From Aequorivita antarctica (lineage in GTDB: Bacteria > Bacteroidota > Bacteroidia > Flavobacteriales > Flavobacteriaceae), in NCBI RefSeq assembly GCF_007997155.1, contig NZ_VORT01000002.1, positions 310,001-374,000 of the forward strand: 64,000 nucleotides of DNA, read 5' to 3'. The notes under the pieces are model-generated. The model searched no databases and was not told the DNA's origin. It saw only the letters and a program-made list of their open reading frames with translations. Shown one piece after another: positions 25,288 through 34,516 of this stretch (positions within the stretch are counted from its first letter, which is position 1; every line of letters begins with the position of its first letter). Both the position numbers and the translations under genes were made by a program.

Positions 25288-26385
25288 TTAGACTATATAC
25301 TGCTGTATGTATGTGGAAGGAAGTATACCATATTTTTCCATAAAGCATTTTGAGAAGTAGGCAGGACTATTAAAGCCTATTTTAAAGGCAGCCTCAGAGA
25401 TATTATCTGTTTTTTTCTGTAGTAAAAGTAAGGCTTGTTCCAAACGGTAATCCTTTATAAATGTATTGGGGGATTTTCCCAGGACGGCCATCATTTTACG
25501 ATAGAGCTGCGACTTGCTGTAACCTAAATCTTTACTAAAGTCGCTTGCATTTAAAGTGGTTTGATCCCATACCTGCTCTGTATGATCCATAAGGTGGTTA
25601 AGAAATTTTTCGTCGGTGTTACTTAATGTATGTACAAGACTACTGTTAATAGGAACATTTAAATGCTCACTTTCGTATAAATCCTTCACTTCAGATGTTA
25701 TGGAGACAGGTTTGTTTACATACTCACATAAACGCTCGGCCATTTTTATGGTGTCTTCGAAAATGCCCTCTTTTTCAGTAACAGGAATCCCAGCGCTTAT
25801 TCCTATTTTAAAGTCTAAATCAGGGGTTATAACACAATTTTGAGTTCCTTTAATTTTTAGCCCACAATGTATCGCATCGGTAACAGAAGCAAAAGACATT
25901 AAAAAGCTATTGGCTTCTTGCCGAACCAAACGGCCATTAAATTCAGACGTCAGGGTTTTTATTGAAGAAGTGTAGCCTCTAATTGCGGCTTTTAAGGTTT
26001 TTATTTCGGTTAGTCTTAAGGTTTTATGCTTTATAGTAACAACCATAAGCGTTCTAAAAGCTGGATCGTTAATAATGTTAAGACTGGTTTTTTTAGACTT
26101 TTCCGGGTCTTCTATACGTCCTAAAAAAGATTCTACAATGGTGTCATTAACTTCAATAATACGTTGTGGAACAGCACCGTGCGAATGATGGTGCAAATTT
26201 AAAACCGCTTGTTTATCTGGTGCATCTATTAAACAAAAGGCTGTTTGTCTTTTTTCATCACACCAATAGGTTAATCCGCGACAATTATATTTGTGCTCAA
26301 TATCTAAATCTGCTTGATGCATTTCTGCAACATGCTTGGCTGAAACGCCGTCAGGCAGATCATGGAAGTCCATAAATATTGGCAT
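25288..26385 (-). CDS. DUF4242-like + degenerate cyclase-like + AraC DNA-binding regulator
   Basis: 365 residues, three segments. 1-90: DUF4242-like small ferredoxin-fold domain with DLPDGVSAKHVAEMHQADLDIEHKYNCRGLTYWCDE and LHHHSHGAVP, rich in His. 120-260: class III cyclase-like fold (GRLVRQEANSFLMSFASVTDAIHCGLKIKG, then FKIGISAGIPV...AERLCEYVN) without the catalytic metal Asp pair I would expect, so probably a sensor rather than an enzyme. 270-365: AraC HTH (FSKDLGYSKSQLYRKMMAVLG, then ISEAAFKIGFNSPAYFSKCF). This fused architecture next to a truncated haemoglobin and FAD enzyme suggests it controls them, in response to a metal, gas or small ligand (inference). Confidence 0.75.
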   Translation of the reverse strand: MPIFMDFHDLPDGVSAKHVAEMHQADLDIEHKYNCRGLTYWCDEKRQTAFCLIDAPDKQAVLNLHHHSHGAVPQRIIEVNDTIVESFLGRIEDPEKSKKTSLNIINDPAFRTLMVVTIKHKTLRLTEIKTLKAAIRGYTSSIKTLTSEFNGRLVRQEANSFLMSFASVTDAIHCGLKIKGTQNCVITPDLDFKIGISAGIPVTEKEGIFEDTIKMAERLCEYVNKPVSITSEVKDLYESEHLNVPINSSLVHTLSNTDEKFLNHLMDHTEQVWDQTTLNASDFSKDLGYSKSQLYRKMMAVLGKSPNTFIKDYRLEQALLLLQKKTDNISEAAFKIGFNSPAYFSKCFMEKYGILPSTYIQQYIV

Positions 26386-26533
26386 ACTTGATGGTTTTGA
26401 TTGTAAGATACATTTTTTTTATTGCAAAAGTCAAATTGCAAAAGTGGTTTAAACGCTCTTTTATGGAGTATTTTATAATAGTTTCTGCTTAATGTGATGA
26501 TTAAAGAAATTTATATTTGATATTAATGTTCTT

Positions 26534-27346
26534 TTAAACCCAATCTATATATAATGGATTTTCCATCCACGGCAGCTTAATTAGAGAAATATTCCAGGGG
26601 ATGGTTTGCATTAATACATCAACTCCCGTTTGTTCAACCCTCAGTTTACTTCTATCCTCTTCAATTTTTAAAATTCCATTTCGTTGTAAAAAGGTTTCTT
26701 GAACCCCTTCTATAGTTGTATTTTTTATTTTATCCCAGTTTTGAATAAGCCCATTCAAAAGGCTTTCTGCTAGGTCTTTTTCTTGTTGTGTTAATTCAGT
26801 AATAGGCTCCAATTGGTCTTCTATGGGCATTCCAACCAATAGTTTGTTTAGCACAAGCTCATGCTCAGGAAAATCAATTTGGTTATAAACAAGTTGTTGT
26901 ATTAAATACACCCCTCTATTTCTGTTTTCACTATTAATAAATTCACCGTTTTCAAGCATATCCAATTGCTCAAAAAAGCGTGGTAAAAAAGGCCATACTA
27001 TGATTAAGCCTGAATTATTTATATATATTTCATCTTCCATTTCTTGTAAATTGTTATTCTTTAAGTTTAATTTAGTATCCAAAGCCTGTTGGAAAGCAAT
27101 TTCAATACGTTTCGGTAGTTCTGATTCAAGTTCTTTTTCAGAAATAGTGCCTATGTCTATTTCTAAAATATCCAATTCGATACTAATTTCATTTGGGATT
27201 TTACATGAAATAGCATTTTCCAGGGCAGCGTGTATCTGAGAATCAAAAACAGTTTCAATCACATTATTGCATCGAGAAGCCAAAGCCTTATTTTCATAGT
27301 TGAAGTTGAAAATAGATTTATAAATACTGCTTTGCTCCTGCTTCAT
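26534..27346 (-). CDS. Short contractile injection system tape-measure-like protein
   Basis: 270 residues. The N-terminal part (ISIELDILEIDIGTISEKELESELPKRIEIAFQQAL) and C-terminal part (GLIQNWDKIKNTTIEGVQETFLQRNGILK, then QTGVDVLMQTIPWNISLIKLPWMENPLYIDW) match the two ends of the CIS tape-measure family, which are usually separated by several hundred residues. Here the middle is nearly absent, giving a minimal version. It is the last gene of the unit DUF5908-like/PAAR/VgrG (1-base overlap with the preceding gene). No sheath, tube, ATPase or baseplate genes are in the window. It may therefore assemble with a machine encoded elsewhere or be a reduced remnant. Confidence 0.68.
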   Translation of the reverse strand: MKQEQSSIYKSIFNFNYENKALASRCNNVIETVFDSQIHAALENAISCKIPNEISIELDILEIDIGTISEKELESELPKRIEIAFQQALDTKLNLKNNNLQEMEDEIYINNSGLIIVWPFLPRFFEQLDMLENGEFINSENRNRGVYLIQQLVYNQIDFPEHELVLNKLLVGMPIEDQLEPITELTQQEKDLAESLLNGLIQNWDKIKNTTIEGVQETFLQRNGILKIEEDRSKLRVEQTGVDVLMQTIPWNISLIKLPWMENPLYIDWV

Positions 27347-27528
27347 TATCGTTTTGATTTTGATTCTAATTTTGATAAAACCGTTTCAATACATTCCTCT
27401 TTAATTGACTTTTTCATTTGTTCCATGTATTGCAATAAATCCTCATTATTCAATGATTCTTCATTCTTATCTGAAGTGCTTTTAGTTACAACCCCTCGTA
27501 TTATCAATTCTTTTATAATTAATGTCAT
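27346..27528 (-). CDS. DUF5908-like small protein
   Basis: 60 residues, mainly helical, acidic/basic mix (MTLIIKELIIRGVVTKS..., then QYMEQMKKSIKEECIETVLSKL). This size, the starting strand MxIxIKELxIRxVV and position between PAAR and tape-measure genes match small DUF5908 proteins found in contractile injection clusters. Function unknown, perhaps an assembly or adaptor protein. It overlaps the following gene by one base. Confidence 0.6.
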   Translation of the reverse strand: MTLIIKELIIRGVVTKSTSDKNEESLNNEDLLQYMEQMKKSIKEECIETVLSKLESKSKR

Positions 27529-27598
27529 GAAAATTTAATTTTAGTTTATGGAAACTTTTTTAAGGATCTCTCTTAATTAATACCTTAGTAAATCAACA

Positions 27599-27898
27599 TC
27601 AACCCCCTATTATTACAGTGGGGCATCCTAAAACAATGGTACCGCCATGGGCAGTGGCATCACCCATTCTTGCTGCTGGCATACCGCCAATCAATACTGT
27701 AGCTGAACCTGTTATAATGGTGTCTGGAGGTCCTACGCAAACACAACTATCGCCAACAACGGCTGCGGGCATACTACCAATTAATACTGTAGGTACTCCG
27801 GGGCCAACAATTGGACCGCCCACATGAGGAATAGGTGGAAGTCCTGGGGTTTCCATTGGACAAGTGTGCATATCTGTAAGTCTTGCTGCTAATGACAT
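27599..27898 (-). CDS. PAAR-domain spike tip protein
   Basis: 99 residues with little beyond the PAAR fold: AARLTDMHTCPM..., repeated PTVLIGSMPAAVVGD, ATVLIGGMPAARMGDATAHGG, and terminal PTVIIGG. The His and Cys residues (H11, C13, H near 83) are the usual zinc ligands. PAAR proteins cap VgrG spikes and sharpen the injection tip. Located between VgrG and the DUF5908-like gene. No toxin domain is attached. Confidence 0.9.
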   Translation of the reverse strand: MSLAARLTDMHTCPMETPGLPPIPHVGGPIVGPGVPTVLIGSMPAAVVGDSCVCVGPPDTIITGSATVLIGGMPAARMGDATAHGGTIVLGCPTVIIGG

Positions 27899-27912
27899 AG
27901 TTTTTTTGTTTT

Positions 27913-29706
27913 TTAATTAATCATTACCATAGCCCCTTTTACAGTAGTTTGGCCAGAGGCTGAGAGTTCTGCTGAGGCATTAGCTTTTGCTGTAAATGAG
28001 GTTTGGGCACTTTGTTTAATATTTAATCCATCCAATGTTACATCAGCCATTGCCTTCATTGCTAAATTAGATTTTGCTATAAGGTTAATGTTTCCATCGG
28101 CGTTTAAATTTATATCCTTTGATGAATTCATTGTTATTCCTGATTCATCCATAACTAAGGTGTTTTCATTGACATCAGTAATATTGATGCTTTTATTTTT
28201 ATCATCGAACACAATTGTATTCTTTTCTGGAGTCTCAATGGTTAAAATTTTATCTTCATCATCAAAGGTTATATGGATACCAGATTTAGAATAAATGGAT
28301 TTGAATTGGTTCTTTTCATCGGGTGTTTCCTTAGGCTTATTTTTAGCACTATAAAGCGATCCGATTATGACTGGAAATCGCGGGTCATTATTCATAAAAG
28401 TTAGGAGAACCTCATCCCCTACTTCAGGAAAGAAGAAAAGGCCAGCATCTGCAGAAGCATAAGGGACTGAAATTCTAGCCCAAATAGCTAAGTCTTCCCC
28501 ATTTCCATTACTTATTGGCAAGCTTACCAAAATTCGATACTTATTAGAAGGGTCTTCATGTATTTGTTTAACCGTTGCAATTTGAGTACCTCTTAAAGCG
28601 GGTGACAATCCTGATGCCCCTAAATCTTCAACATCATTTAAAGCGGCATGAAGTTTTGCCGATCTACCCACATATAATTCAGTTAACCATTCGCCATCTT
28701 GCAAACTATGTGTAACTTTTGAAATAAAGGCATTACCATTAAAGCGAGCGCTAAATCCTGAAAGCTTAATAATATTGCCCGGAATAACTTTTGTAGTTCC
28801 TAGAACAGTAATTTTCCCCTGAATCTTTTCCAGAATCGCTGAATTTGCCCGCGATGCTAACCAAACTTTCATTTCATCAGTATCAAGAGAAGTTGATGAA
28901 TAACTGTTTGAAGTATTGCTTAACACTGCAGACAGTTTTTTAGCGTTTAAATTTCCTTGATTTAAAGAATCCTCAATGAGGTGCGTACTCTTTATTTCTT
29001 GTTGTGTATCTGGATTCCATGCTGACATATTATAAGCTTCGGAAAGGTTTTCGCTTTGCAATCTTAGATCAATATCAATTATAAATTGAGTAGCATTTAT
29101 TTCCAACTCAGGCGTTGTGTTAAAGTCAATCTTCTTTACACTAAGTTTATTTTGATAGGTAGTTACGAGCATATTATTGGCTTCTGCTCTTATAACAAGA
29201 TAATCCCAATCTGAACAGTTATACTGCATTAAAACTGGATGTGAAACAGTTGTAGCATCTATTTCAAGTTTTAATCCATAATTTTTAACAATGCTTTTTA
29301 AAGCATCTGAATCTATAATATTTTGAAATACAGCATTGTGCCTGCCTTTTGTCATTTTCACTGCTTTGTCTTTGCATAAAACCGTAAGCTGTGATTTATA
29401 GCCTTTAACTTTGAGTTGTTGGGAAATAATTAATCCTTTAAAAACCTCTTCCTTTTTATTATTATAACCAAGACGTATTTCAATTTCGTTACCAGGAATA
29501 AAGTCTGAACCCTCACTATTTATATAAGACTCATTTTCTGAACCATCTGCTCCCCCATCGTGAACAACAATCATGGCTGACGTTATTCGATTAACCTCCA
29601 TTTCAATTAACAGCTCTTTTACCTCGATAGTATCCTTAATTTTAGTGCCATTAATTAAAATTTCAAAATCGATTATACCTTCGGGATATTGCAGTGCCTT
29701 TGCCAT
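27913..29706 (-). CDS. VgrG-like spike protein
   Basis: 597 residues. N-terminal gp27-like domains (about 1-350: IDFEILINGTKIKDT, then GNEIEIRLGYNNKKEEVFKGLIISQQLKVKG) are followed by a gp5-like OB domain around 365-450 (PSNKYRILVSLPISNGNGED..IWARISVPYASADAGLFFFPEVGDEVLLTF) and a C-terminal beta-helix of repeated [DK]-[IL]-[TN] turns (ITMNSSKDINLNADGNINLIAKSNLAMKA). It trimerises with PAAR on top. Belongs to the extracellular-type (eCIS/T6SS-iii-like) family. 14 bases from the PAAR gene. Confidence 0.9.
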   Translation of the reverse strand: MAKALQYPEGIIDFEILINGTKIKDTIEVKELLIEMEVNRITSAMIVVHDGGADGSENESYINSEGSDFIPGNEIEIRLGYNNKKEEVFKGLIISQQLKVKGYKSQLTVLCKDKAVKMTKGRHNAVFQNIIDSDALKSIVKNYGLKLEIDATTVSHPVLMQYNCSDWDYLVIRAEANNMLVTTYQNKLSVKKIDFNTTPELEINATQFIIDIDLRLQSENLSEAYNMSAWNPDTQQEIKSTHLIEDSLNQGNLNAKKLSAVLSNTSNSYSSTSLDTDEMKVWLASRANSAILEKIQGKITVLGTTKVIPGNIIKLSGFSARFNGNAFISKVTHSLQDGEWLTELYVGRSAKLHAALNDVEDLGASGLSPALRGTQIATVKQIHEDPSNKYRILVSLPISNGNGEDLAIWARISVPYASADAGLFFFPEVGDEVLLTFMNNDPRFPVIIGSLYSAKNKPKETPDEKNQFKSIYSKSGIHITFDDEDKILTIETPEKNTIVFDDKNKSINITDVNENTLVMDESGITMNSSKDINLNADGNINLIAKSNLAMKAMADVTLDGLNIKQSAQTSFTAKANASAELSASGQTTVKGAMVMIN

Positions 29707-29886
29707 GGGTTCTCTTTTTAATGGGTTCTGTTTACTTTTTGGATCAAATTAGTAAATAAATTATTCAATAGAGATCAACATTGAATATAATCTATTTGTC
29801 TGGTTGTAGGTTTTTCAGCCCACACACCATTTTTTTTACTATAGCTTTAGTTGAAAAAGCATTATGCTTCCCTCATGGGCCTCGAC

Positions 29887-31698
29887 TTAATTGTTGTTTA
29901 TAAAATACATTTTCATTGCGCCTCTATTTTTGACAGCTATTTCTCCTCTATATTCACATTCAAAAGTATCTTTTACAAGTTCATAGGTGTTTTCCCCAAT
30001 ATTTATTTTTCCGGGCTCAGACATGGTTTCCATACGGGAAGCTACATTTACGGTATCTCCCCATATATCATAGGCAAATTTCTTGGTTCCCACTACGCCC
30101 GCAACAACGGGCCCCGTATTGATGCCTATTCGGATATCAAAAGTGAGTTCGCTTGCTGATACATCTTTTTTTGTTTTCTCTACAAATGCGGCGATTTCAA
30201 TAGCGGCCAATATCATTCTTTTGGCGTGATCTTCCGTATTGCTATGCAGCCCCCCTGCACACATATAGGCATCGCCTATGGTCTTGATTTTTTCCAGACC
30301 GTGTTTTTCTACAATTTCATCAAACCTTGAAAAGTAAAAGCTCACTGTTTCTACCAAGGCTTCTGGCGATAGCTTTTCCGAATAATTGGTGAATCCCTTA
30401 AAATCGGTAAATAACACTGTCACGGAATCGTATTTTTTGGCTTTTACCGCACCATTTTGCTTTAATTCGGCTGCAGTTTCCTCGGGAAGTATATTTAGCA
30501 ATAAACTATCTGAGCGATCCCGTTCTTGTTCAATAATCTTTTTTGTTTTTCTTATGAAGTTGTTGCGCCTATATAAGCCAATGGCCATGAGTATTATCAA
30601 AAACAGGGCGATAGCAGTGGCAATTATTATATTGCGTTGGTTTTTTCTTTTTTGGTCCAGTAAATCTACTTCTATCTGTTTTTGCGAAACTTCATAATTT
30701 GTGCGCAAATCGCCCATTTGTTGCACATTTTTTACATTGACAACACTATCCCTATAAATGATATACGACTTATAATATTTGTAGGATAGCACAGAGTCAC
30801 CGGCCTGCTCGTAAAGTTCAGCTATTTTTTTATTGGCATCACCAATCTGTTCCTTTAAACCATATTGTTTTGCAAGCGTGAGACTTCTTTTAGAATAATC
30901 AATTGCGGCCTGCCATTGCCCTTTTTCTAAGTAGATATCAGACATTGCCATGAGATAAACACTAATTGGGTAATAATCCTCAGATTCTTGCAAAATATGG
31001 ATAGCTTCATTGATGTTCTTTTCGGCCAACTCTTTTTTCCCAGTATTGGCATATACCATACCTATGTTGCCTAGATTATATGCTTTTCCAGTAGCATAAT
31101 TAAGCTGTTCAAAAATTTCACCTGATTCTTTGAAGTACACAAGTGCAGAATCGTACTTCTTTTTAGTGAGGAGCGCGTCTCCAGCATTTAATATTGTTGA
31201 TGCTAATGCCACTTTATCTTTATCTTTTCGGAGTGTGGCAATAGCCTTGTTATAGTAGAGCATTGCATTTTTATGATTGTCTGTGATGGAATATACACTA
31301 GCAATTGCGCCATAGGCACTGCCCTCTAAAGAAAATTTATTTATTTTTCTTGCAAATTCTGCACTTTTGAAAAAAGCCTTTACGGCTTCTTCTAGATTGC
31401 CCAACAATCTATGAGCACTCCCCTTTTGATAATACCCTTGCGATAAATAGGGATAATCACCCATTTTTTCAGATAGCTGTATTAACTCTTCAGCATATTG
31501 AAGGCTACGTTGATTGTCCTTTACTTCATTAAAAGACAGCTCTCTAAGTAATTCTAACTTTTCATTGCCTTTAAGAGTATCTGCACGATATATCCCCGCC
31601 AGGCTGTCTGCAATACGCTGATCCTGAGCAATAATAGTACTATTGAAAAGGCAAAAAAAGCCTATTATTAAGAAATAGGCTTTTCTATTAACAATCAT
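29887..31698 (-). CDS. TPR-containing class III adenylate cyclase
   Basis: 603 residues: Sec signal (MIVNRKAYFLIIGFFCLFNSTIIAQ), about seven TPR units (about 60-330; GNIGMVYANTGKKELAEKNINEAI type), a coiled segment, one membrane helix (~348-370), and a cyclase domain (~400-600). The catalytic set looks complete: metal Asp in VTVLFTDFKGFT and IKTIGDAYM, base-specifying region KKFAYDIWGDTVNVASRM (Asp favours ATP), with the Asn/Arg for the transition state. TPRs face outside the membrane, as in typical Bacteroidota histidine-kinase-like sensors. It follows the small gene at 31701-32087 by 2 bases. cAMP is likely the product. Confidence 0.88.
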   Translation of the reverse strand: MIVNRKAYFLIIGFFCLFNSTIIAQDQRIADSLAGIYRADTLKGNEKLELLRELSFNEVKDNQRSLQYAEELIQLSEKMGDYPYLSQGYYQKGSAHRLLGNLEEAVKAFFKSAEFARKINKFSLEGSAYGAIASVYSITDNHKNAMLYYNKAIATLRKDKDKVALASTILNAGDALLTKKKYDSALVYFKESGEIFEQLNYATGKAYNLGNIGMVYANTGKKELAEKNINEAIHILQESEDYYPISVYLMAMSDIYLEKGQWQAAIDYSKRSLTLAKQYGLKEQIGDANKKIAELYEQAGDSVLSYKYYKSYIIYRDSVVNVKNVQQMGDLRTNYEVSQKQIEVDLLDQKRKNQRNIIIATAIALFLIILMAIGLYRRNNFIRKTKKIIEQERDRSDSLLLNILPEETAAELKQNGAVKAKKYDSVTVLFTDFKGFTNYSEKLSPEALVETVSFYFSRFDEIVEKHGLEKIKTIGDAYMCAGGLHSNTEDHAKRMILAAIEIAAFVEKTKKDVSASELTFDIRIGINTGPVVAGVVGTKKFAYDIWGDTVNVASRMETMSEPGKINIGENTYELVKDTFECEYRGEIAVKNRGAMKMYFINNN

Positions 31699-31700
31699 AA

Positions 31701-32087
31701 TTATTGCTGAGGATTAATTTTCATTACTGGATCTTGACAATAGCAGTCACAAGGTGCTCCACTTACGGCATAGACAATGCTATATGATTTTTCGTTTCCT
31801 GCTGGAAAATTACCAACTACGGCCTGCCAGGTTCCGTCTGGTTGCAGCGTGGGGTTGGAACTAAATACATCATCCCCGCCAGTTTCTACAATTGCAATAA
31901 TCTTGGAAACATCTTCTGATTTTTTCCAAATCATAATGTTTCCAGGGCTTACTAGGGTAACTGTGTTTTTGTCTCCCGGTTCTGTAATAGACGTAAAACC
32001 ACCATCATCTGTTAAAGTAGGTGGAAATGGGTTGGCTGTTGTTGCGCCAATGGTAAGGGTAATCTTGGTTGGTTTTGTCCCGCACAT
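31701..32087 (-). CDS. Unrecognised 128-residue protein
   Basis: Acidic, Thr/Gly/Pro-rich, apparently beta-structured (TKITLTIGATTANPF, then NTVTLVSPGNIMIWKKSEDVSKIIAIVE, then SYSIVYAVSG). Ends with a CDCYC cluster and a hydrophilic tail. No signal peptide or membrane helix. It precedes the cyclase by two bases and so is almost certainly co-transcribed; could be a ligand-binding partner. No named family was recognised. Confidence 0.55.
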   Translation of the reverse strand: MCGTKPTKITLTIGATTANPFPPTLTDDGGFTSITEPGDKNTVTLVSPGNIMIWKKSEDVSKIIAIVETGGDDVFSSNPTLQPDGTWQAVVGNFPAGNEKSYSIVYAVSGAPCDCYCQDPVMKINPQQ

Positions 32088-32227
32088 AATTTTATTTTTT
32101 AAGGTTAGTAGTACTGCTCATAAATTAAGTGTTAAGGTAACAAAATACTGTGAATCAATATATTAAAACTGTATAAAACCCTTCAATTACTGTCCGAAGC
32201 TGTTAATTTCATTATCGAATGGGCTTG

Positions 32228-32252
32228 AAAATAACTTCCAATAGTTATTTTT
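32228..32252 (-). terminator. Weak terminator after the acetyltransferase-like gene
   Basis: AT-rich inverted pair AAAATAACT/AGTTATTTT with a 6-base loop, ~70 bases downstream (minus strand) of the gene at 32319-32795. Confidence 0.4.
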
Positions 32253-32318
32253 AGAGATAACAGTCAAGATTTTTCACGTTTGATTTGGGCGTTATTTAGC
32301 TTGTAGGAAAACTTTTTG

Positions 32319-32795
32319 TTAGCTATTCGACGGTTTGTATTCAAAATATCGGGTATTGCCTAGATCTCCCTCCGGGATATAGCTAAAGCCTAGAAACCGA
32401 AACCAGTTAATTTGACTGGGATGGTCTGAGGTAGAGTACAATCCACAGGAGCATCCTTTATAAATAGAAGTTTTTTCCTTTAAAATCTTGCGCATATCAA
32501 AGCTTAATTTCAGTGCAGATTCATCCATGTGTTTGCTTGCAATAAAGAAGGTTTCATATTTTTTATCCTCAACTTTATGAACCCCTAAAATGGCTATAGG
32601 TTCATTAGTTGGTGTTCTCCATATATTGGAAAAACCATCTGCAGCAGTTAATTTAAGACGTCTAACTATTTCTGAAAGGGTATTGTTTCGTGAACTTTTA
32701 TTGTGTAAGCTCCACTCGCTTTCAGTTAGGCCCCATGAGTTATCTAGAATATACGAAATATCAACTGTGCTTATTTCATTGGGAGATTCAGGCAT
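32319..32795 (-). CDS. GNAT-like acetyltransferase family protein
   Basis: 158 residues. The C-terminal half resembles GNAT fold ends: IAILGVHKVEDKKYETFFIASKHMDE, then DMRKILKEKTSIYKGCSCGLYSTSDHPSQINWFRFLGFSYIPEG. The Asn-containing SQINWFRFLGF matches the 'xxAxxFYxxxGF' ending of GNATs. The canonical acetyl-CoA loop (Q/RxxGxG/A) is not obvious. Phage-like acetyltransferases of this form exist. Single gene. Confidence 0.5.
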   Translation of the reverse strand: MPESPNEISTVDISYILDNSWGLTESEWSLHNKSSRNNTLSEIVRRLKLTAADGFSNIWRTPTNEPIAILGVHKVEDKKYETFFIASKHMDESALKLSFDMRKILKEKTSIYKGCSCGLYSTSDHPSQINWFRFLGFSYIPEGDLGNTRYFEYKPSNS

Positions 32796-32901
32796 AATAC
32801 TAACTTAAAAGTATAAAATTTCTTACAGGCTTTGGAATAAATACATAATCAAGGTGCTTGGGTGCGCGCAAGGGAAGTATAAATTACAGCTTTAAAATAT
32901 G

Positions 32902-33315
32902 CTATTCCGGATATAATTTATCGATATGCAGCATATAGATGGATAAGGAATTCAGTTCTTCGTCGGTTATTTTTTTTAAGAAACCATCGATATTCTTTTG
33001 CATAATGGCCACTTGAGTAGCCGTGGTGTCAACAATGGGTTGTGCGTTTCCCTTTAAAAACGCAACGATGTCACCATTTTTTTCTTTATAAACAGCCATG
33101 ATTTCCTTGACGGAAGGTGCTTTTTTTACCCGGTTTACATCATGGCAGGTTATACATGTTTTCTCTGAAAACAATCGATTTCCAAGAAAAATTTGGGAGT
33201 CAAAGCTCAGTTCTGCACGTTTGGGTTCAACAATATCCATGGCTTCATTTGATTTCTTTTCACTTTTACAACTGCACCCCAAGAGAATCAAAATAAAGAA
33301 TAAAAATAATCGCAT
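32902..33315 (-). CDS. Class I cytochrome c, lipoprotein
   Basis: 137 residues. A signal with lipobox LLGCSC puts Cys14 or Cys16 as the lipid anchor. The haem motif CITCH is followed by KKAPSVKEIM and an axial Met in ...QVAIMQKNI, as in small monohaem cytochromes c. C-terminal helix ELNSLSIYMLHI is typical. Electron carrier for a periplasmic or surface oxidoreductase; partner unknown. Confidence 0.85.
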   Translation of the reverse strand: MRLFLFFILILLGCSCKSEKKSNEAMDIVEPKRAELSFDSQIFLGNRLFSEKTCITCHDVNRVKKAPSVKEIMAVYKEKNGDIVAFLKGNAQPIVDTTATQVAIMQKNIDGFLKKITDEELNSLSIYMLHIDKLYPE

Positions 33316-33384
33316 AATTTTTGGATATAAATAACGACATGCCTAAATATAGTGAAAATAGATATACGGTGGAAAATCAGTACC

Positions 33385-34473
33385 CTACAACCACTTCTTT
33401 CTTTTAAAATACCAAATCATTGCAAAGAACACTAAAACCATAGAACCCAATAGGTAGTAGTATCCGTACTTAAAGTCAAGTTCGGGCATGTTTTTAAAAT
33501 TCATCCCATAAATTCCTGCAAGGAAGGTCAAAGGAATAAAAATGGAAGCCATAATGGTCAGCACCTTCATCACTTCGTTCATCTTATTGCTAATGGTGGT
33601 CATATACATATCCATCAAGCCCCAGATCATATCGCGGTATATTTCAACGCTTTCGTTTACTTGAATAATGTGGTCATAAAGATCGCGGATGTACTTATTG
33701 GTCCGTTCTTCAATAAGTGGAGTTTCTATTTTTTCAAGCCTGTTTATCACTTCCCTTAAAGGCACTACAGCCTTTCGGATTTTTAATATTTCCTTTTTAA
33801 GCTCTTGGATATCTTCCGTGATATTTGGGTCTTCTTTATCACCAAAAAGCTTGTCTTCCAGTAATTCTAATTTATTGCTTAAAAAATCAATGACAGTAAA
33901 ATAATTATCCACAACCGCATCCAAGATAGCGAACATTAAATAATCAGCTCCTACACCTCTTATTCTTCCTTTTCCGTGCTCCAAACGTTCTCGGAGATCT
34001 CCAAAAACATCGCCTTCAGCCTCTTGAAAGGTAAGAACGTAATCTTTCCCCATTACCATACTCACATGTTCATTGGTTAACAGCTCGTTATCGTCATAAT
34101 GCAACATCTTAAAGACAATGAAGAGATATTCTTCATACTCGTCAATCTTTGGGCGTTGGTTGGTGGTAACGATGTCTTCCTGTATCAACGGGTGCAATTC
34201 AAAGTGATTACCCAAGGTTATTATATCATCCGCATTGCTCAAGCCGTTTACATTTATCCAGGTAATATGTGTGGAATCCTCATATTTGAATGCATCCTCG
34301 ATAGCATGCGTTTCAAAACGGTTATAATGTTCTTTTGAATAATCAATTATATCAAGCTGCGTATTGGTAATTGTTTTTTTTCCCGTGTAGCTAACAGTTC
34401 CCGGAGAAAGATTTTTGGCTCTTTTGGGTTGTATTTTAGTGGTTTGTTGTTTTTTTCTTCTTTTAGCAGACAT
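33385..34473 (-). CDS. corA: CorA family magnesium/cobalt transporter
   Basis: 362 residues. A large cytoplasmic domain is followed by two C-terminal helices, the second after the diagnostic GMN in AGIYGMNFKNMPELDFKYGYYY. Ends in the short basic FKRKKWL. Monocistronic by spacing. Confidence 0.92.
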   Translation of the reverse strand: MSAKRRKKQQTTKIQPKRAKNLSPGTVSYTGKKTITNTQLDIIDYSKEHYNRFETHAIEDAFKYEDSTHITWINVNGLSNADDIITLGNHFELHPLIQEDIVTTNQRPKIDEYEEYLFIVFKMLHYDDNELLTNEHVSMVMGKDYVLTFQEAEGDVFGDLRERLEHGKGRIRGVGADYLMFAILDAVVDNYFTVIDFLSNKLELLEDKLFGDKEDPNITEDIQELKKEILKIRKAVVPLREVINRLEKIETPLIEERTNKYIRDLYDHIIQVNESVEIYRDMIWGLMDMYMTTISNKMNEVMKVLTIMASIFIPLTFLAGIYGMNFKNMPELDFKYGYYYLLGSMVLVFFAMIWYFKRKKWL

Positions 34474-34516
34474 AAAAAAATGGATTATTTTTTAAAGGTA
34501 GGAAAAAGTATAAAGA

